In this document: positions 33,358 through 45,686 of the stretch, piece after piece
How positions within the stretch are numbered: the stretch's first letter is position 1
Layout: each line of letters opens with the position of its first letter
DNA from: Metridium senile
Taxonomy: Eukaryota > Cnidaria > Anthozoa > Actiniaria > Metridiidae
Assembly: GCA_949775045.1 (NCBI GenBank)
Contig: OX459107.1
Coordinates: 11,249,250 to 11,313,249, forward strand
Length of the DNA stretch: 64,000 bases
Reading direction: 5' to 3'
Notes under the pieces: model-generated
Told to the model about the DNA's origin: nothing
Databases searched by the model: none
The model's input: only the letters and a program-made list of their open reading frames with translations
Made by a program: the position numbers and the translations under genes

Positions 33358-33722
33358 ACAAACTAGAAAACTTAGGTCTACAAATAATATTTTGCTCACA
33401 AACTTTGACCCTCTAGAATTGTTTTTAAACTGTAAATAGAATTATTATTTTTAAATTTGTAAATAGGAATATGTGTTTTAATTGTAAATAGAAACTTTTT
33501 AACTTTTTGTACAGTATATAAATAAATGATACTTTGACAATTTTTTCTCATTTATTTACTTTTTTATAGTGCAAGATCTGAAAAGATGAAAAAAAATTAT
33601 AATTGTTGCTATACTGAAGCAACATTAAATTATAGCAACTTAATTCTATTTCACGGTTGTAAAGTTTGCACTCAAACTTGTTAGTTTTTTTCTACAGTTG
33701 TTGGTGATGTAAAATGGTGATT

Positions 33723-33887
33723 AATGTGTAAACATTACAACCATGACAGATCCTGGCTTGTAAAACATTTCCCATAACTTTCATGTGTAGCATTCATGAC
33801 TTGACTAACTGGAACCATTGTTGTTTTAATATGAATGGTGGGTGGATAACAAATATATATTGTCATGGTTATATTGTTTACACATTA
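33723..33887. repeat. MITE with AATGTGTAAACA ends (copy at 36561-36725)
   Basis: AATGTGTAAACATTACAACC pairs with GGTTATATTGTTTACACATT over 165 bp. It lies just downstream of the last visible gene M exon and is duplicated with the unit. Confidence 0.65.
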
Positions 33888-33943
33888 AGCACTCTTTTTT
33901 AGTTGACATGAGTGTCGAGGATAATTGTGTTTGTTCCACTCAC

Positions 33944-35291
33944 CATAGTGGAACTGTATGGTGAGAGATCCTTTGCTGAATTGGTAGACAAAGGCAAAAT
34001 CCTTGACATCTTCAACAATCAGCTTAACTTTATGCCTATTTCTCTTCAAACCCCTTAACTCCCGCTCAAAGTAACCTTCCACATCTTCTTCGCCTAACCC
34101 TGCCATAAGGCCAAACATTTGAACTATGGAAGCTCTGGTTGTAAAGGTAATGACATGCCCTTTCTTGTTTTTCACCGAGTAGCACACAGGTTCAATCATG
34201 TCTGGACATTGCTGGATCACTACTTGAATTGCATTAAAAACAGCATATGGAACATTCCGATGAATTTCAGCATAGTATGGCCGCCTCACTGACACTCGAC
34301 CAGATAATCTGCGGTAAATTTGGTTTAGCCACAGCCTGGCCTCACAATCAAGTACTGATCCAGCTGAGATTTTCATGGATGACAATACACGTACAACTAG
34401 AATACAATTCATGTGCAAATCAACAAATTTTATTATGCTCAAGGTATTGTACATCACATGGGGAAAAACTTATTTGTTTTAAATCAATGGCATGTGACAA
34501 ATGAATGCATAATATGTGTACAAATGATATATGATACAGCCAATGACATGTCGTTGTCATAATGAGATAAAATCAGTTATACTACTAACATGAAAAAAAC
34601 AAGTTCACTTGTATATTTTTGAGAAAAACATAATACAGAATTATTAATAAATGAAAGCAATTTCTGTTTGGAAATGATCAAAAATTGTAGCATAAATTAA
34701 AAACTTAAAAGTGTTATGACACAAAGTAAGCTAAGGTCAATTAAACAGAATAGTTTGGCAAGTTAATTTTATGATCAATTTTAAATTATATAATTGCTAT
34801 TTCAAGAAAATGTGTCTATGAACAACGACAATACCATTGACTGTTGCTGGGAGAGGGTGAATTGAGGAAGAGTTCCTTCCCTGAGGTGTGTTTGAGTTCC
34901 TACAAAACAAATGAAAGGGATAAGAGGTTATACACTCATCTTTTAAATTGAGGACATGTATTTAAGAAAGCTGATCACAAGTTCTTAAATAAAATACATA
35001 TATACTGCATTTGTAATTTCATATCTTACCGTTAACTCGATTGTCCGTTTCGGTTAGTTTCATCTCCCCAAGCTGTCTTGACAACCTTGCCAATGGAAGC
35101 AACAAATCCACGGCTTCTCTCTTAAAAAACACCCCATCAAACCTTTCTCCTCCACTAAAATTCTCTAACATTTGAGCTACTTTCTCCCTATCACTGTCCT
35201 CTTCCTCTACTACCTCATCTCCTGACCGATCATCATCACTATCTTGCATAACTTCCTCACGAACTTCCTCAACGTTAAAACGAGCCGCCAT
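33944..35291 (-). CDS. Gene M, copy 1: unrecognised multi-exon gene, 3' incomplete
   Basis: Exon 1 (35291-35030) starts in AAAATGGCGGCTCG and encodes MAARFNVEEVREEV, an acidic middle and FFKREAVDLLLPLARLSRQL; donor GTTAACG|GTAAGA. Exon 2 (34899-34835) encodes THLREGTLPQFTLSQQQSM in phase. A third exon ending at the donor TATG|GTGAGT (33944) carries DCEARLWLNQIYRRLSGR, PDMIEPVCYSVKNKKGH and LIVEDVKDFAFVYQFSKG; its 5' border is unclear, so a further exon may exist. The frame appears intact. No later exons are visible before the duplication boundary. The 5' end begins abruptly inside a Kolobok exon near 35370. I cannot assign a family. Confidence 0.5.
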
Positions 35292-35370
35292 TTTGGATTT
35301 GGTTTCATGCGCAAAACCGCTGAGCAAAAAAAATGGCGAACATTGGTAATTTCAAGCGTGCGTATGGCCG

Positions 35371-36349
35371 GCGTGGCCTGCAGAATCATAACGCCCATCA
35401 CCGCGCCAAGCAACATTCTGTTCACCTTTCAAGCTACGTACCAAACAAGATCTATACTTTTCCCAGTAAGTTAAAATCACTGGGATAAGTAACTGTTTTT
35501 GGTGCATAAAATATGTTCTAATGTTATAGATAGACACTCCCTTGTGCTCAAAAACAAGGTAAATCTTGCTTATTGAAGCTCCAGAAAGAAGTATAGCCAA
35601 GCTTAATATATTTCCAGCTGTATATTTCCCAAGTACAAGAGGCTGACTTCTCCATATAAAGGGTGATCCACCACAGTCTTCACAGTGTTGCTCAATGGTA
35701 ACCATTGTTCCATTCTTTTTCATTTCAATTGTAGGTTTCCCATTTTTACACCGGAAACAGAACATTGTAAACTGTTTCACCAGCATTGTATAAAACACCA
35801 AAAATTTTGGCTCTTCTTGTGCAGCATTATCAGCATTAGCACTACAAATAATAAGCAAACATCAGATTTACAAACCAGTGAAAAGCAAGTTAATAGTGTA
35901 TCATTGAATAAATATTAAATTTTTTCATAGAACTGCTCTGGATAAATTATGTAAATTAATATAATTATGGTGGTGCTGGCCATGGCTTGTTTTGTAATAA
36001 TATTATTGTGGAAAGGAGAAACATGAACTAATCTGGTGTGCTAAAACAACCCTTCATTTCAGAATCAGCGAACACCAGTTGATAATAATTGTATACTTCA
36101 ACTCTCAAGTGAATGGTGGTTTATGTTTATACATGTATACCTTGTGTCAGCATTTTGACAGGTGTCTGTCTTTTCTTGTTCTTCTGTAGTGGGAGTCCAA
36201 TCTGAATCTTCATCGGCACTGTCACTATCATATTCACCGTGTGATGTAGATTCTTCATCTGAGTATATGTCAGTGCTGCTATACCCATGTTCCATTTCTT
36301 CTTCCTCTTCTATCTCACTGTTTGAGCTAGTGCTGCTTTTACTTGAAGA
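35371..36349 (-). pseudogene. Kolobok transposase fragment, copy 1, cut by gene M
   Basis: Two exons: an acidic Ser/Glu exon (36349-36141, with DSADEDSDWTPTTEEQEK) and a core exon (35841-35371) with CEDCGGSPFIWRSQPLVLGK, LLSGASISKIYLVFEHKG and the catalytic GDGRYDSAGH. They correspond to exons 2672 and 3307 of the Kolobok gene at 1859 but are clearly diverged from it. Homology stops right after GHA, where the 5' region of gene M begins. No THAP exon is visible upstream. Confidence 0.75.
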
Positions 36350-36781
36350 CTAAAAGTGAAATTGGAAATAATCAACAAATAACACAATACTACTTTTAAT
36401 GTACTAACACCTCTGCTGGGACAAGAGAACACCAGAAGATTTGTAAGTATACTGAAGCAACATTAAATTATAGCAACTTAATTCTATTTCACGGTTGTAA
36501 AGTTTGCACTCAAACTTGTTAGTTTTTTTCTACAGTTGTTGGTGATGTAAAATGGTGATTAATGTGTAAACATTACAACCATGACAGATCCTGGCTTGTA
36601 AAACATTTCCCATAACTTTCATGTGTAGCATTCATGACTTGACTAACTGGAACCATTGTTGTTTTAATATGAATGGTGGGTGGATAACAAATATATATTG
36701 TCATGGTTATATTGTTTACACATTAAGCACTCTTTTTTAGTTGACATGAGTGTCGAGGATAATTGTGTTTGTTCCACTCAC

Positions 36782-38129
36782 CATAGTGGAACTGTATGGT
36801 GAGAGATCCTTTGCTGAATTGGTAGACAAAGGCAAAATCCTTGACATCTTCAACAATCAGCTTAACTTTATGCCTATTTCTCTTCAAACCCCTTAACTCC
36901 CGCTCAAAGTAACCTTCCACATCTTCTTCGCCTAACCCTGCCATAAGGCCAAACATTTGAACTATGGAAGCTCTGGTTGTAAAGGTAATGACATGCCCTT
37001 TCTTGTTTTTCACCGAGTAGCACACAGGTTCAATCATGTCTGGACATTGCTGGATCACTACTTGAATTGCATTAAAAACAGCATATGGAACATTCCGATG
37101 AATTTCAGCATAGTATGGCCGCCTCACTGACACTCGACCAGATAATCTGCGGTAAATTTGGTTTAGCCACAGCCTGGCCTCACAATCAAGTACTGATCCA
37201 GCTGAGATTTTCATGGATGACAATACACGTACAACTAGAATACAATTCATGTGCAAATCAACAAATTTTATTATGCTCAAGGTATTGTACATCACATGGG
37301 GAAAAACTTATTTGTTTTAAATCAATGGCATGTGACAAATGAATGCATAATATGTGTACAAATGATATATGATACAGCCAATGACATGTCGTTGTCATAA
37401 TGAGATAAAATCAGTTATACTACTAACATGAAAAAAACAAGTTCACTTGTATATTTTTGAGAAAAACATAATACAGAATTATTAATAAATGAAAGCAATT
37501 TCTGTTTGGAAATGATCAAAAATTGTAGCATAAATTAAAAACTTAAAAGTGTTATGACACAAAGTAAGCTAAGGTCAATTAAACAGAATAGTTTGGCAAG
37601 TTAATTTTATGATCAATTTTAAATTATATAATTGCTATTTCAAGAAAATGTGTCTATGAACAACGACAATACCATTGACTGTTGCTGGGAGAGGGTGAAT
37701 TGAGGAAGAGTTCCTTCCCTGAGGTGTGTTTGAGTTCCTACAAAACAAATGAAAGGGATAAGAGGTTATACACTCATCTTTTAAATTGAGGACATGTATT
37801 TAAGAAAGCTGATCACAAGTTCTTAAATAAAATACATATATACTGCATTTGTAATTTCATATCTTACCGTTAACTCGATTGTCCGTTTCGGTTAGTTTCA
37901 TCTCCCCAAGCTGTCTTGACAACCTTGCCAATGGAAGCAACAAATCCACGGCTTCTCTCTTAAAAAACACCCCATCAAACCTTTCTCCTCCACTAAAATT
38001 CTCTAACATTTGAGCTACTTTCTCCCTATCACTGTCCTCTTCCTCTACTACCTCATCTCCTGACCGATCATCATCACTATCTTGCATAACTTCCTCACGA
38101 ACTTCCTCAACGTTAAAACGAGCCGCCAT
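36782..38129 (-). CDS. Gene M, copy 2
   Basis: Same structure as copy 1, shifted by 2,838 bp: exon 1 38129-37868, exon 2 37737-37673 and a last visible exon ending at 36782. Translations are identical to copy 1. In this copy the downstream side is the start of unit 1 sequence reached through the junction at 36448, so the real 3' exons, if any, are missing here too. Confidence 0.5.
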
Positions 38130-38208
38130 TTTGGATTTGGTTTCATGCGCAAAACCGCTGAGCAAAAAAAATGGCGAACATTGGTAATTTCAAGCGTGCG
38201 TATGGCCG

Positions 38209-39187
38209 GCGTGGCCTGCAGAATCATAACGCCCATCACCGCGCCAAGCAACATTCTGTTCACCTTTCAAGCTACGTACCAAACAAGATCTATACTTTTC
38301 CCAGTAAGTTAAAATCACTGGGATAAGTAACTGTTTTTGGTGCATAAAATATGTTCTAATGTTATAGATAGACACTCCCTTGTGCTCAAAAACAAGGTAA
38401 ATCTTGCTTATTGAAGCTCCAGAAAGAAGTATAGCCAAGCTTAATATATTTCCAGCTGTATATTTCCCAAGTACAAGAGGCTGACTTCTCCATATAAAGG
38501 GTGATCCACCACAGTCTTCACAGTGTTGCTCAATGGTAACCATTGTTCCATTCTTTTTCATTTCAATTGTAGGTTTCCCATTTTTACACCGGAAACAGAA
38601 CATTGTAAACTGTTTCACCAGCATTGTATAAAACACCAAAAATTTTGGCTCTTCTTGTGCAGCATTATCAGCATTAGCACTACAAATAATAAGCAAACAT
38701 CAGATTTACAAACCAGTGAAAAGCAAGTTAATAGTGTATCATTGAATAAATATTAAATTTTTTCATAGAACTGCTCTGGATAAATTATGTAAATTAATAT
38801 AATTATGGTGGTGCTGGCCATGGCTTGTTTTGTAATAATATTATTGTGGAAAGGAGAAACATGAACTAATCTGGTGTGCTAAAACAACCCTTCATTTCAG
38901 AATCAGCGAACACCAGTTGATAATAATTGTATACTTCAACTCTCAAGTGAATGGTGGTTTATGTTTATACATGTATACCTTGTGTCAGCATTTTGACAGG
39001 TGTCTGTCTTTTCTTGTTCTTCTGTAGTGGGAGTCCAATCTGAATCTTCATCGGCACTGTCACTATCATATTCACCGTGTGATGTAGATTCTTCATCTGA
39101 GTATATGTCAGTGCTGCTATACCCATGTTCCATTTCTTCTTCCTCTTCTATCTCACTGTTTGAGCTAGTGCTGCTTTTACTTGAAGA
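38209..39187 (-). pseudogene. Kolobok transposase fragment, copy 2
   Basis: Identical to copy 1 at an offset of 2,838 bp (exons 39187-38979 and 38679-38209). Same truncation after GDGRYDSAGH. Confidence 0.75.
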
Positions 39188-39555
39188 CTAAAAGTGAAAT
39201 TGGAAATAATCAACAAATAACACAATACTACTTTTAATGTACTAACACCTCTGCTGGGACAAGAGAACACCAGAAGATTTGTAAGTACATATATATCGAA
39301 TTGCAGCTAAGAGATGTTTGTTATAACCCAAATGAACGATGTGAAATACAAACTAAGACTAAACATTTTAGTTTTATAATTACAATGGCATCTGCATATT
39401 GAATACTAGTAATAATGAATATAATTTTATATTATACTAAAAATTAAAGTGCTTATTATTAACTGGCTGATAGAAAATGACTTATGTAATTTTGTTTTTC
39501 AAAGGTTTTTCTTACTGTTTGCACTCTAAAGTGCATGTAAATATGTACAATGAGT

Positions 39556-39903
<348 letters not shown>

Positions 39904-42485
39904 AACCTAAAAGCGGAATGGATACCTGCAGTAACGGAAGCACTAAAATCTACAATGACGACACCAGTAGAGGAAATAGTGAATATCGAAGAAAAAGACA
40001 TCTACACAAGCATACGAAAGAAAAGAAACTGGAGCTCGCCGGGTAATGACAAGATAACTAATTACTGGATTAAGACACTACCAACTACACACAAAGGAAT
40101 TGCAAAGGCTGTAAACACAATTATCAATAATGACATATCACTACCAGACTGGTTAGTAGAAGGAAAATGCATTATGATCCCGAAGAAGGAAAATCCTCAA
40201 GCCAAAGACCATCGCCCAATCACGTTACTCAACACAATGTATAAGACAATTACATCAGTCATTGACAACAAACTTAAAGAACATCAAGAAAAACATCAGT
40301 ACATGCAGATAGATCAGAGAGGGTGCACTACAAACTCTATGGGATGCATAGACAATCTAATAATCGACAAAACAACGCTAGAAGAAGCAAAAGACAGAAA
40401 GAAAAATCTCTCTTGTGTATGGGTTGATGTGAAGAAGGCATTTGACTCAATCAATCCTTAATGGCTGACACTCAGCTTACAAATGCACAACATTCCAACA
40501 AAGATCACCAATTTTATCAAGAAAACAATGAAGAAATGGTCCATCACACTAGAGGTCAAGATCGAAGACAAGAAAGAGAAAATTGGCCCAATACGACTAA
40601 AACAAGGAATTCTACAGGGAGACTCGTTTTGCGTCAGATTGTTTACAATTTGCCTAAACCCAATAGCCTGGTGGCTAAGAAGCACAGAAGGATATACATA
40701 CTCACATAACAAACAGGAGAAATTGACACACTTACTATACGTAGATGATCTAAAGACCTATCACAAGTCAGCACAAAAAGCACTACTGATTACAAAGACA
40801 GCAAAGAGTATGTTTGAGAACATAGGACTTTTCTGGGGTTTGGACAAATGTGCAACAGTCAATATCGTACGAGGTAAAATGAAACGAAGTGAAGAAAGTG
40901 TGCAAATATCGGACACTGAAGAACTGAAGGTACTTGATTCTAACGACTACTACAAATTCCTCGGAAAATACGAAAACTCAAGACAACTAGAAGAACAAGT
41001 TTACAACGAGGCAAATAAAGAATACCTTAAACGCATTTCTGTTATCTGGTCAAGCAACATCTCTATCCCAAGAAAAGTACACGCAACCAAGACCTTTGCT
41101 CTACCTGGCCTTCAATACCACATGTGGACAAGCGACTGGACAGTAAACCAACTAAAGGATATAGACAGACGCACAAGAGAGATCATCAGAAAAGAAAAAG
41201 GAATGCACCATCACGAATCCATCAAACTACTCTACCTACCAGAAGAACTAGGGGGAAGTGGTATGAAAAGCATAGAGGACACCTACAAATTAACAACAAT
41301 TAAGATGGCCAACTACCTCAACAACAGTGAAGACAAAAGGATCAAGCATACAAGAACACTCGAAATGGAAAAAATCACACAAGGTAGAAGATCGATCTTT
41401 AAACAAGCCACCAAGCACGCATCAGATTACAACTTAACATGCAGCTTCGACGAAACAGGAACTACAATATCATCTACGAGCGAGACCAAGCTAATAACCA
41501 CATCGTCCCCTCAAGCAATAAAGGAGATGCTAAGATCAAAGATTATAGAGAAATATGTCAACGAAGTAGAACAGCAATCATGGCTTGGAAAATACACCAA
41601 CCAACAGCTTCAAGATAAACAAATGTCACCTACAGCCAACCAGATCCTGAAAAAATGGAAAAATATTCCCGATATCGTTTACAGCGTAAACAAGAGCATA
41701 CGCCAACAACTACTACCAACAAAGACATACCAACAAAGCAAAGTACAGATGACTATCACAGACATCAAATGCAGAATGTGCCATAAGGCGACAGAATCAA
41801 CAACACATGTAATGTGCGCCTGCTCAAAGATTGCACAAAGCCTCTACAAGGCCAGACATGATAGAATGCTAAGACCAATATACCACTGTTTGCTGGAAAA
41901 GTACAACTTCCAAGAGAGCGATAACGGAAAGCCATGGTATCAGCAACGCCCACCACCTGCAGTACTCGAAAACGAAAAGGCGAAAATATACTGGGATGTA
42001 CCTTTCCAACTCCAGAAAGCACCAGAAAACGGAGCAAATAAGGTCGACGTGATAGTACACGATAAAGAAACTAATTACTGGACACTTCTTGAAGGCACAG
42101 TCTGCCAGGTCGGTGCAATTGCAGACAGAATAAAAACAAAACAAGAAAAATATACAGAGCTTCGCGCAGGCATAAAACAACTATACAAAAGCCCAAGCGT
42201 CAAACAAATCAATGTTGTCTTCGACTTTCTCGGAGGTTTCCACGAAGAACTTAAGAAAGATCTAAGAAATTTAACAAACACTGACAAAGAACTGACCTTC
42301 CTTATTGAACGTTGCCAGAAATGGATTATCTGCCAGAACGCAAACATCGTTAAAACGTTTTATGAATATACATAAGCGGATTAAACGTTTGTAAAGAAAA
42401 ATGTACTTAATTAGCCCAGACGTAATTGTCCGCTTGTTAATGTAACTATGACACACCAAAGAAAATAAAACTTGCCATAATAATA
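39904..42485 (+). mobile_element. R4-clade non-LTR retrotransposon inserted in TAA repeats, 5' truncated
   Basis: The body lies between a TAA/TAG microsatellite and a short 3' (TAA)n tract (after CTTGCCA at 42478). Dong and other R4-clade elements are known to target TAA repeats, and the encoded protein fits that clade. The 3' UTR is about 100 bp with AATAAAAC near 42465. Confidence 0.8.
39955..42375 (+). pseudogene. R4-type reverse transcriptase / restriction-like endonuclease, one nonsense codon
   Basis: One frame runs through the whole stretch, broken only by TAA at 40459-40461 (SINP*WLTL). RT blocks: WSSPGNDKITNYWIKTL, HRPITLLNTMYK, CVWVDVKKAFDSI, LKQGILQGDSF, the catalytic LLYVDDLKTYHKS (YVDD at 40738-40749) and the thumb. 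Then a CX2CX8HX2C zinc motif (CRMCHKATESTTHVMC) and the C-terminal restriction-like nuclease: VDVIVHDKETNYWTLLEGTV, then KTKQEKYTELRAGIK. The usual PD of the nuclease reads VD here, possibly inactivating. The N-terminal DNA-binding region is missing. Apart from the single stop the ORF is well preserved. Confidence 0.85.
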
Positions 42486-42980
42486 ATAAAAAATTTTCTC
42501 TGCATTTTCGCTGCGCTCGTGTTTCTAAGCTTGCTTCTCTCGTGCTCTACATCTCCCAGCGTGTTTATATCACAGTACATAGACACGCGCGCCATTTTAT
42601 ATTTCTTAAATAATTACAATATGTACATATTAAATAATGGACTAAAAAAGGCTAAAATCGTTGAAATGCATTCGGTGTAAAAGTGAAATAAAGATCATGA
42701 GAAAAAAATATCATTTGTCCTTGGCAGGAATTGAATCCCACGGTTTCGGCTTTCTAGTCCCACGTGTTACCACTACACTACAAGGATCAACCATGCTAGA
42801 TACGCAGCCGGACAAAGTAGTATAGATCAACTGTGGGGGTCCCAGGGCGATATTAATCTCTAAAGTAAATTTGAACAAATGGAAATGCAGAATAGGAGTG
42901 AATAATGAGTTAAATGGGTTAAATTTGCGCCAAGGGCATATGATATTTTTCTCATGATCTTTAAATACGTAAAAGGTTAC
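42486..42980 (-). ncRNA. tRNA-like sequence (SINE or tRNA pseudogene) at about 42716-42790
   Basis: On the minus strand GTAGTGTAGTGGTAACACG resembles a Pol III A box and GGGATTCAATTCCTGCC a B box, at tRNA-like spacing, and the ends (CCTTG and CAAGG) can pair. The anticodon stem pairs poorly, so it is not a functional tRNA. The rest of 42486-42980 has no recognised feature. Confidence 0.4.
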
Positions 42981-43941
42981 CTGCTCTGATTCTGAAATAT
43001 GTTGAACGAGATTGTTGTATTTCCTTTTATAATAGGAATTTCTCTTCTGCAGTTGCCTTATTTTCACTTTTAGTTTAGTGAAACATTAACATCTAAGCTT
43101 ATCTTGATCATCTTCTTGCCCATCCTGCGGTGCAGTGCTTACTAACACAGAGGAAAAATCATTTGGTTTCAAGACATCCTCTTCTTCAGCTCTGGACCTT
43201 CTTCTAGTTGGTACATGTTGCTGGTTATCTTGATCAACAATGTCTATCTCTTGATCATTTTCTGACTCAGAAGTGCTCACTACTAAGTTAGTAGAAGAAT
43301 CCTCTGGTTTCAATACATCTCTTAGAATCTGAAATTCAATAAATGGATTAAGTTTTATCTTTAAAATCCATAATAATTAACTTAAAAAAGAAGTTTTCTA
43401 AATTATCAAAAAGTTATAACATGTACGAAATAATAAGTTATCATAAACTATCCATCGTGTATTGAACAAAATTAACATGAAATAATTACATTAAAACTCG
43501 TTTTCGGCATAAAAAGAAATCAGTTTACTTTTGAATAGTGTTTACACTTACACTTCGTCGGTCCCTTTCGCTTGAATGGACAACTGGTCTGCTCGGCAAT
43601 GTACAATCAATTATAAGCACGGCATCCTCTTCAAGTCTAGACCTTTTATTTGAACGTAGCTGGTCATCATCAAAATTGGTAAACTCGAACCGCCGCGTAA
43701 AACACAACGGTTCAAAATGGACAGAACAGAGCACTGATGTCTTTGACGGCCGAAACCCAGGACGATGCTTTTGCACAAATTTCACCCACTGACTATTAAA
43801 AGAGTGTTGTTTGGGAAATTTGTGCATTGAAATACCGGGTGTTAGACTTGCGTTCTTACAGCTGAGCATTCCTGGGGCACCTGCGACGCAGTACTTTCCA
43901 GAAACCCGCTTTCATTCCTTCCTCGAACCTTCGTCCGCCAT
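42981..43941 (-). pseudogene. THAP-domain protein, two exons, two premature stops
   Basis: Exon 1 (43941-43552) starts in AAAATGGCGGACG. Codon 10 is TGA, after which YCVAGAPGMLSCKNASL, GISMHKFPK, WVKFVQKHRPGF and SVLCSVHFEPLCF give the C-x-C...C-x2-H zinc module of a THAP DNA-binding domain. Exon 2 (43328-42981) joins in phase, is acidic, and after an in-frame TAA at 43086 continues with FTKLKVKIRQLQKRNSYYK, a coiled coil ending at EQ|GTAACC. THAP domains front Kolobok and P-type transposases and some host regulators; no catalytic exons follow here. It is probably a broken transposon-derived gene. Confidence 0.75.
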
Positions 43942-44170
43942 TTTAGATTTTTCATGCACACAACCTATGACGTCACAGACCTTCCCACAGTCTCCTTTGG
44001 CCGAGCGGAAAATGTCTAGGGATTTTAGCCAATTTTGGTGAACTTTGAGTATCGATGAAGAAAAAAAAATCCGTTGACATTAACTTTTCACAAAAATTAG
44101 TTGTCTTGTCCAGGACTGTTATATTTTGTAATTTGTGAAGATTTCACTGTTTTGTTTCATATACACTTTA

Positions 44171-44334
44171 GAGAACAAATTGAATTACTTGAACTTCAGA
44201 GAGAAATGAGACGTGAGGAGGAAGAGAGAAAAATTAGAGAGGAGGAACGGATGAGAAAGAGGCGAGAAGAGGAAGAAGAAAGAGAGATAAGGATGATTGA
44301 AAGGCGTTTGCACTTGAAGAAGGAAGAATAATAA
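44171..44334 (+). CDS. Coiled-coil Glu/Arg-rich terminal exon, unknown
   Basis: After the acceptor TACACTTTAG the frame reads REQIELLELQREMRREEEER, then an almost pure E/R/K helix, and stops at about 44334. Low complexity; could be the last exon of a host or transposon gene. Confidence 0.35.
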
Positions 44335-44519
44335 TTAAACACGAGAGCCAATGAAGAGAGTGTAGTACGTAGAATCCAAACTTCATAGGCCTACCTTTCT
44401 TGAAGCATATCAACATACTGTAGAATAATAGGTCACGTAGGTACTTAGATAGGTGGATGAGAGTGGCCAAGTCGAAAGGGAGTGAAGAGCGTGTTTTAGA
44501 GCAGATACTGATATAAAAA

Positions 44520-45480
44520 ATGCTAGATCCAGTTTCACCTGAGCTGCGCTCTTGGCTTATTGAAAGGAAACAGAGACATCGGGAGAGCTGGCAAGGCTAG
44601 CCAACGGACATGTGCAAGCAAAAAAATGCCCATTGGTCGATGGAAAGTACCTTGGTAATGGAAAGAAAACACCAGCACACAAAAGTAAATTTAAGGTCAA
44701 CGAGAAAACCTCTACACAGGACAACTCTACGACCACCACTAGTACTCAAGAACGTAACATCACAGTACGCCAGCCTCGAGGAAGAGACGGGATACGTTGT
44801 TATACGTGTGGGAAGAATGGTCATGTATCATATGACTGCAAAGAAAAGAAAAAGACTACAACTACAGGACTATTGTGTATGACTCCTCTAGAATCGGAGC
44901 AAGATCTCCAGTTCCAACCACATGGTATTATGGGATACATTGGAGGCAAAGCTGCTCAAATGCTTTTAGACTCGGGCTGTATGAGAACGCTGATTCATCA
45001 AAAATTGGCAACAGATGCTGAGAAGACTGGTGACTATATTTCAGTACTTACAGCTAGTGGAGAGAGGTTAACAGTTCCTTTGGCGTGGGTAACCATTGTG
45101 AGCGCGTAACTTGAAGCGCGTAACTCGAAGCGCGTAACTCGAAGGTTGCCTGATCCCTGAATTATACTGATCGTGTTGTTATCCAGTTTTACAGACAGGA
45201 AATTCTACGTTTGGGACACTCGACTCCAATCGCTGGGCATATGGGACAGGAGAAGACTCATTCAAGAATTGCCTATCATTTCTATTGGTTTAAGCTGCAC
45301 TTTGACGTTAAGAAGTTTTGTGCTACATGTCCCAAATGTCAGCTTGTGTGTAGGATGAAAGTTGCAAGTCGTGCACCACTGAGACCTGTACCAGTTATCA
45401 GCGAACCATTTAGGAAAATAGCCATTGACACAAGTAAAAGTCTAGAGAATCACCTACAATGTCTGCAAAGAATCCTACTA
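44520..45480 (+). pseudogene. Gypsy-type LTR retrotransposon remnant with RT/RNase H deleted
   Basis: Order: a gag C-terminus (MLDPVSPELRSWLIERK near 44520, frameshifted after it), a CCHC knuckle (CYTCGKNGHVSYDC, ~44800), a retropepsin (QMLLDSGCMRTLIHQKLA, with DSG active site, then GERLTVPLAWV), then after three 15-bp direct repeats (GCGCGTAACTCGAA, 45103-45140) the integrase zinc-binding module HSTPIAGHMGQEKTH and CATCPKCQL, followed by KIAIDTSKS. The whole RT-RNase H part that normally lies between protease and integrase is absent. No LTRs were identified. Confidence 0.75.
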
Positions 45481-45686
45481 GAATACGAGAATTCAACCTA
45501 CGAGCAAAACCAACAAAGTGCAAGGTTGCTATGCCAGTTACGGATTTCATGGGTCATAAAGTTGGAAGTAAATAAATTATCACAGTCAGGAAATAGCTTT
45601 AGTTGTTTTTCTTCTGTTTCAGACCACAAAAGCTGCGAGTTTGTGTCCGAGTTTGTTGTAAAGCAGGTCATACATCTAAAGCAGTA

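Larger units (their letters stand above)
33610..36447. repeat. Tandem duplication unit 1 (2,838 bp)
   Basis: Every landmark recurs exactly 2,838 bp later, and all translated segments are identical between the units. The boundary is sharp: the base before 33610 differs from that before 36448, and the units diverge at 36450 versus 39288, with 2-bp TA microhomology at the join. A recent duplication or an assembly duplication would both look like this. Confidence 0.92.
36448..39285. repeat. Tandem duplication unit 2 (2,838 bp)
   Basis: Second copy of the unit at 33610, head to tail. It contains, in minus-strand order, a Kolobok acidic exon, a truncated Kolobok core exon, gene M exons and a MITE. 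Annotation of both copies is given under the individual features. Confidence 0.92.

Noticed and set aside
41765..42459. Several minus-strand ORFs of 60-103 codons
   Set aside because: Antisense to the R4 nuclease domain, which is clearly coding on the plus strand.
42716..42790. Functional tRNA gene
   Set aside because: Box-like motifs are present but the anticodon stem does not pair, so it is better described as tRNA-derived.
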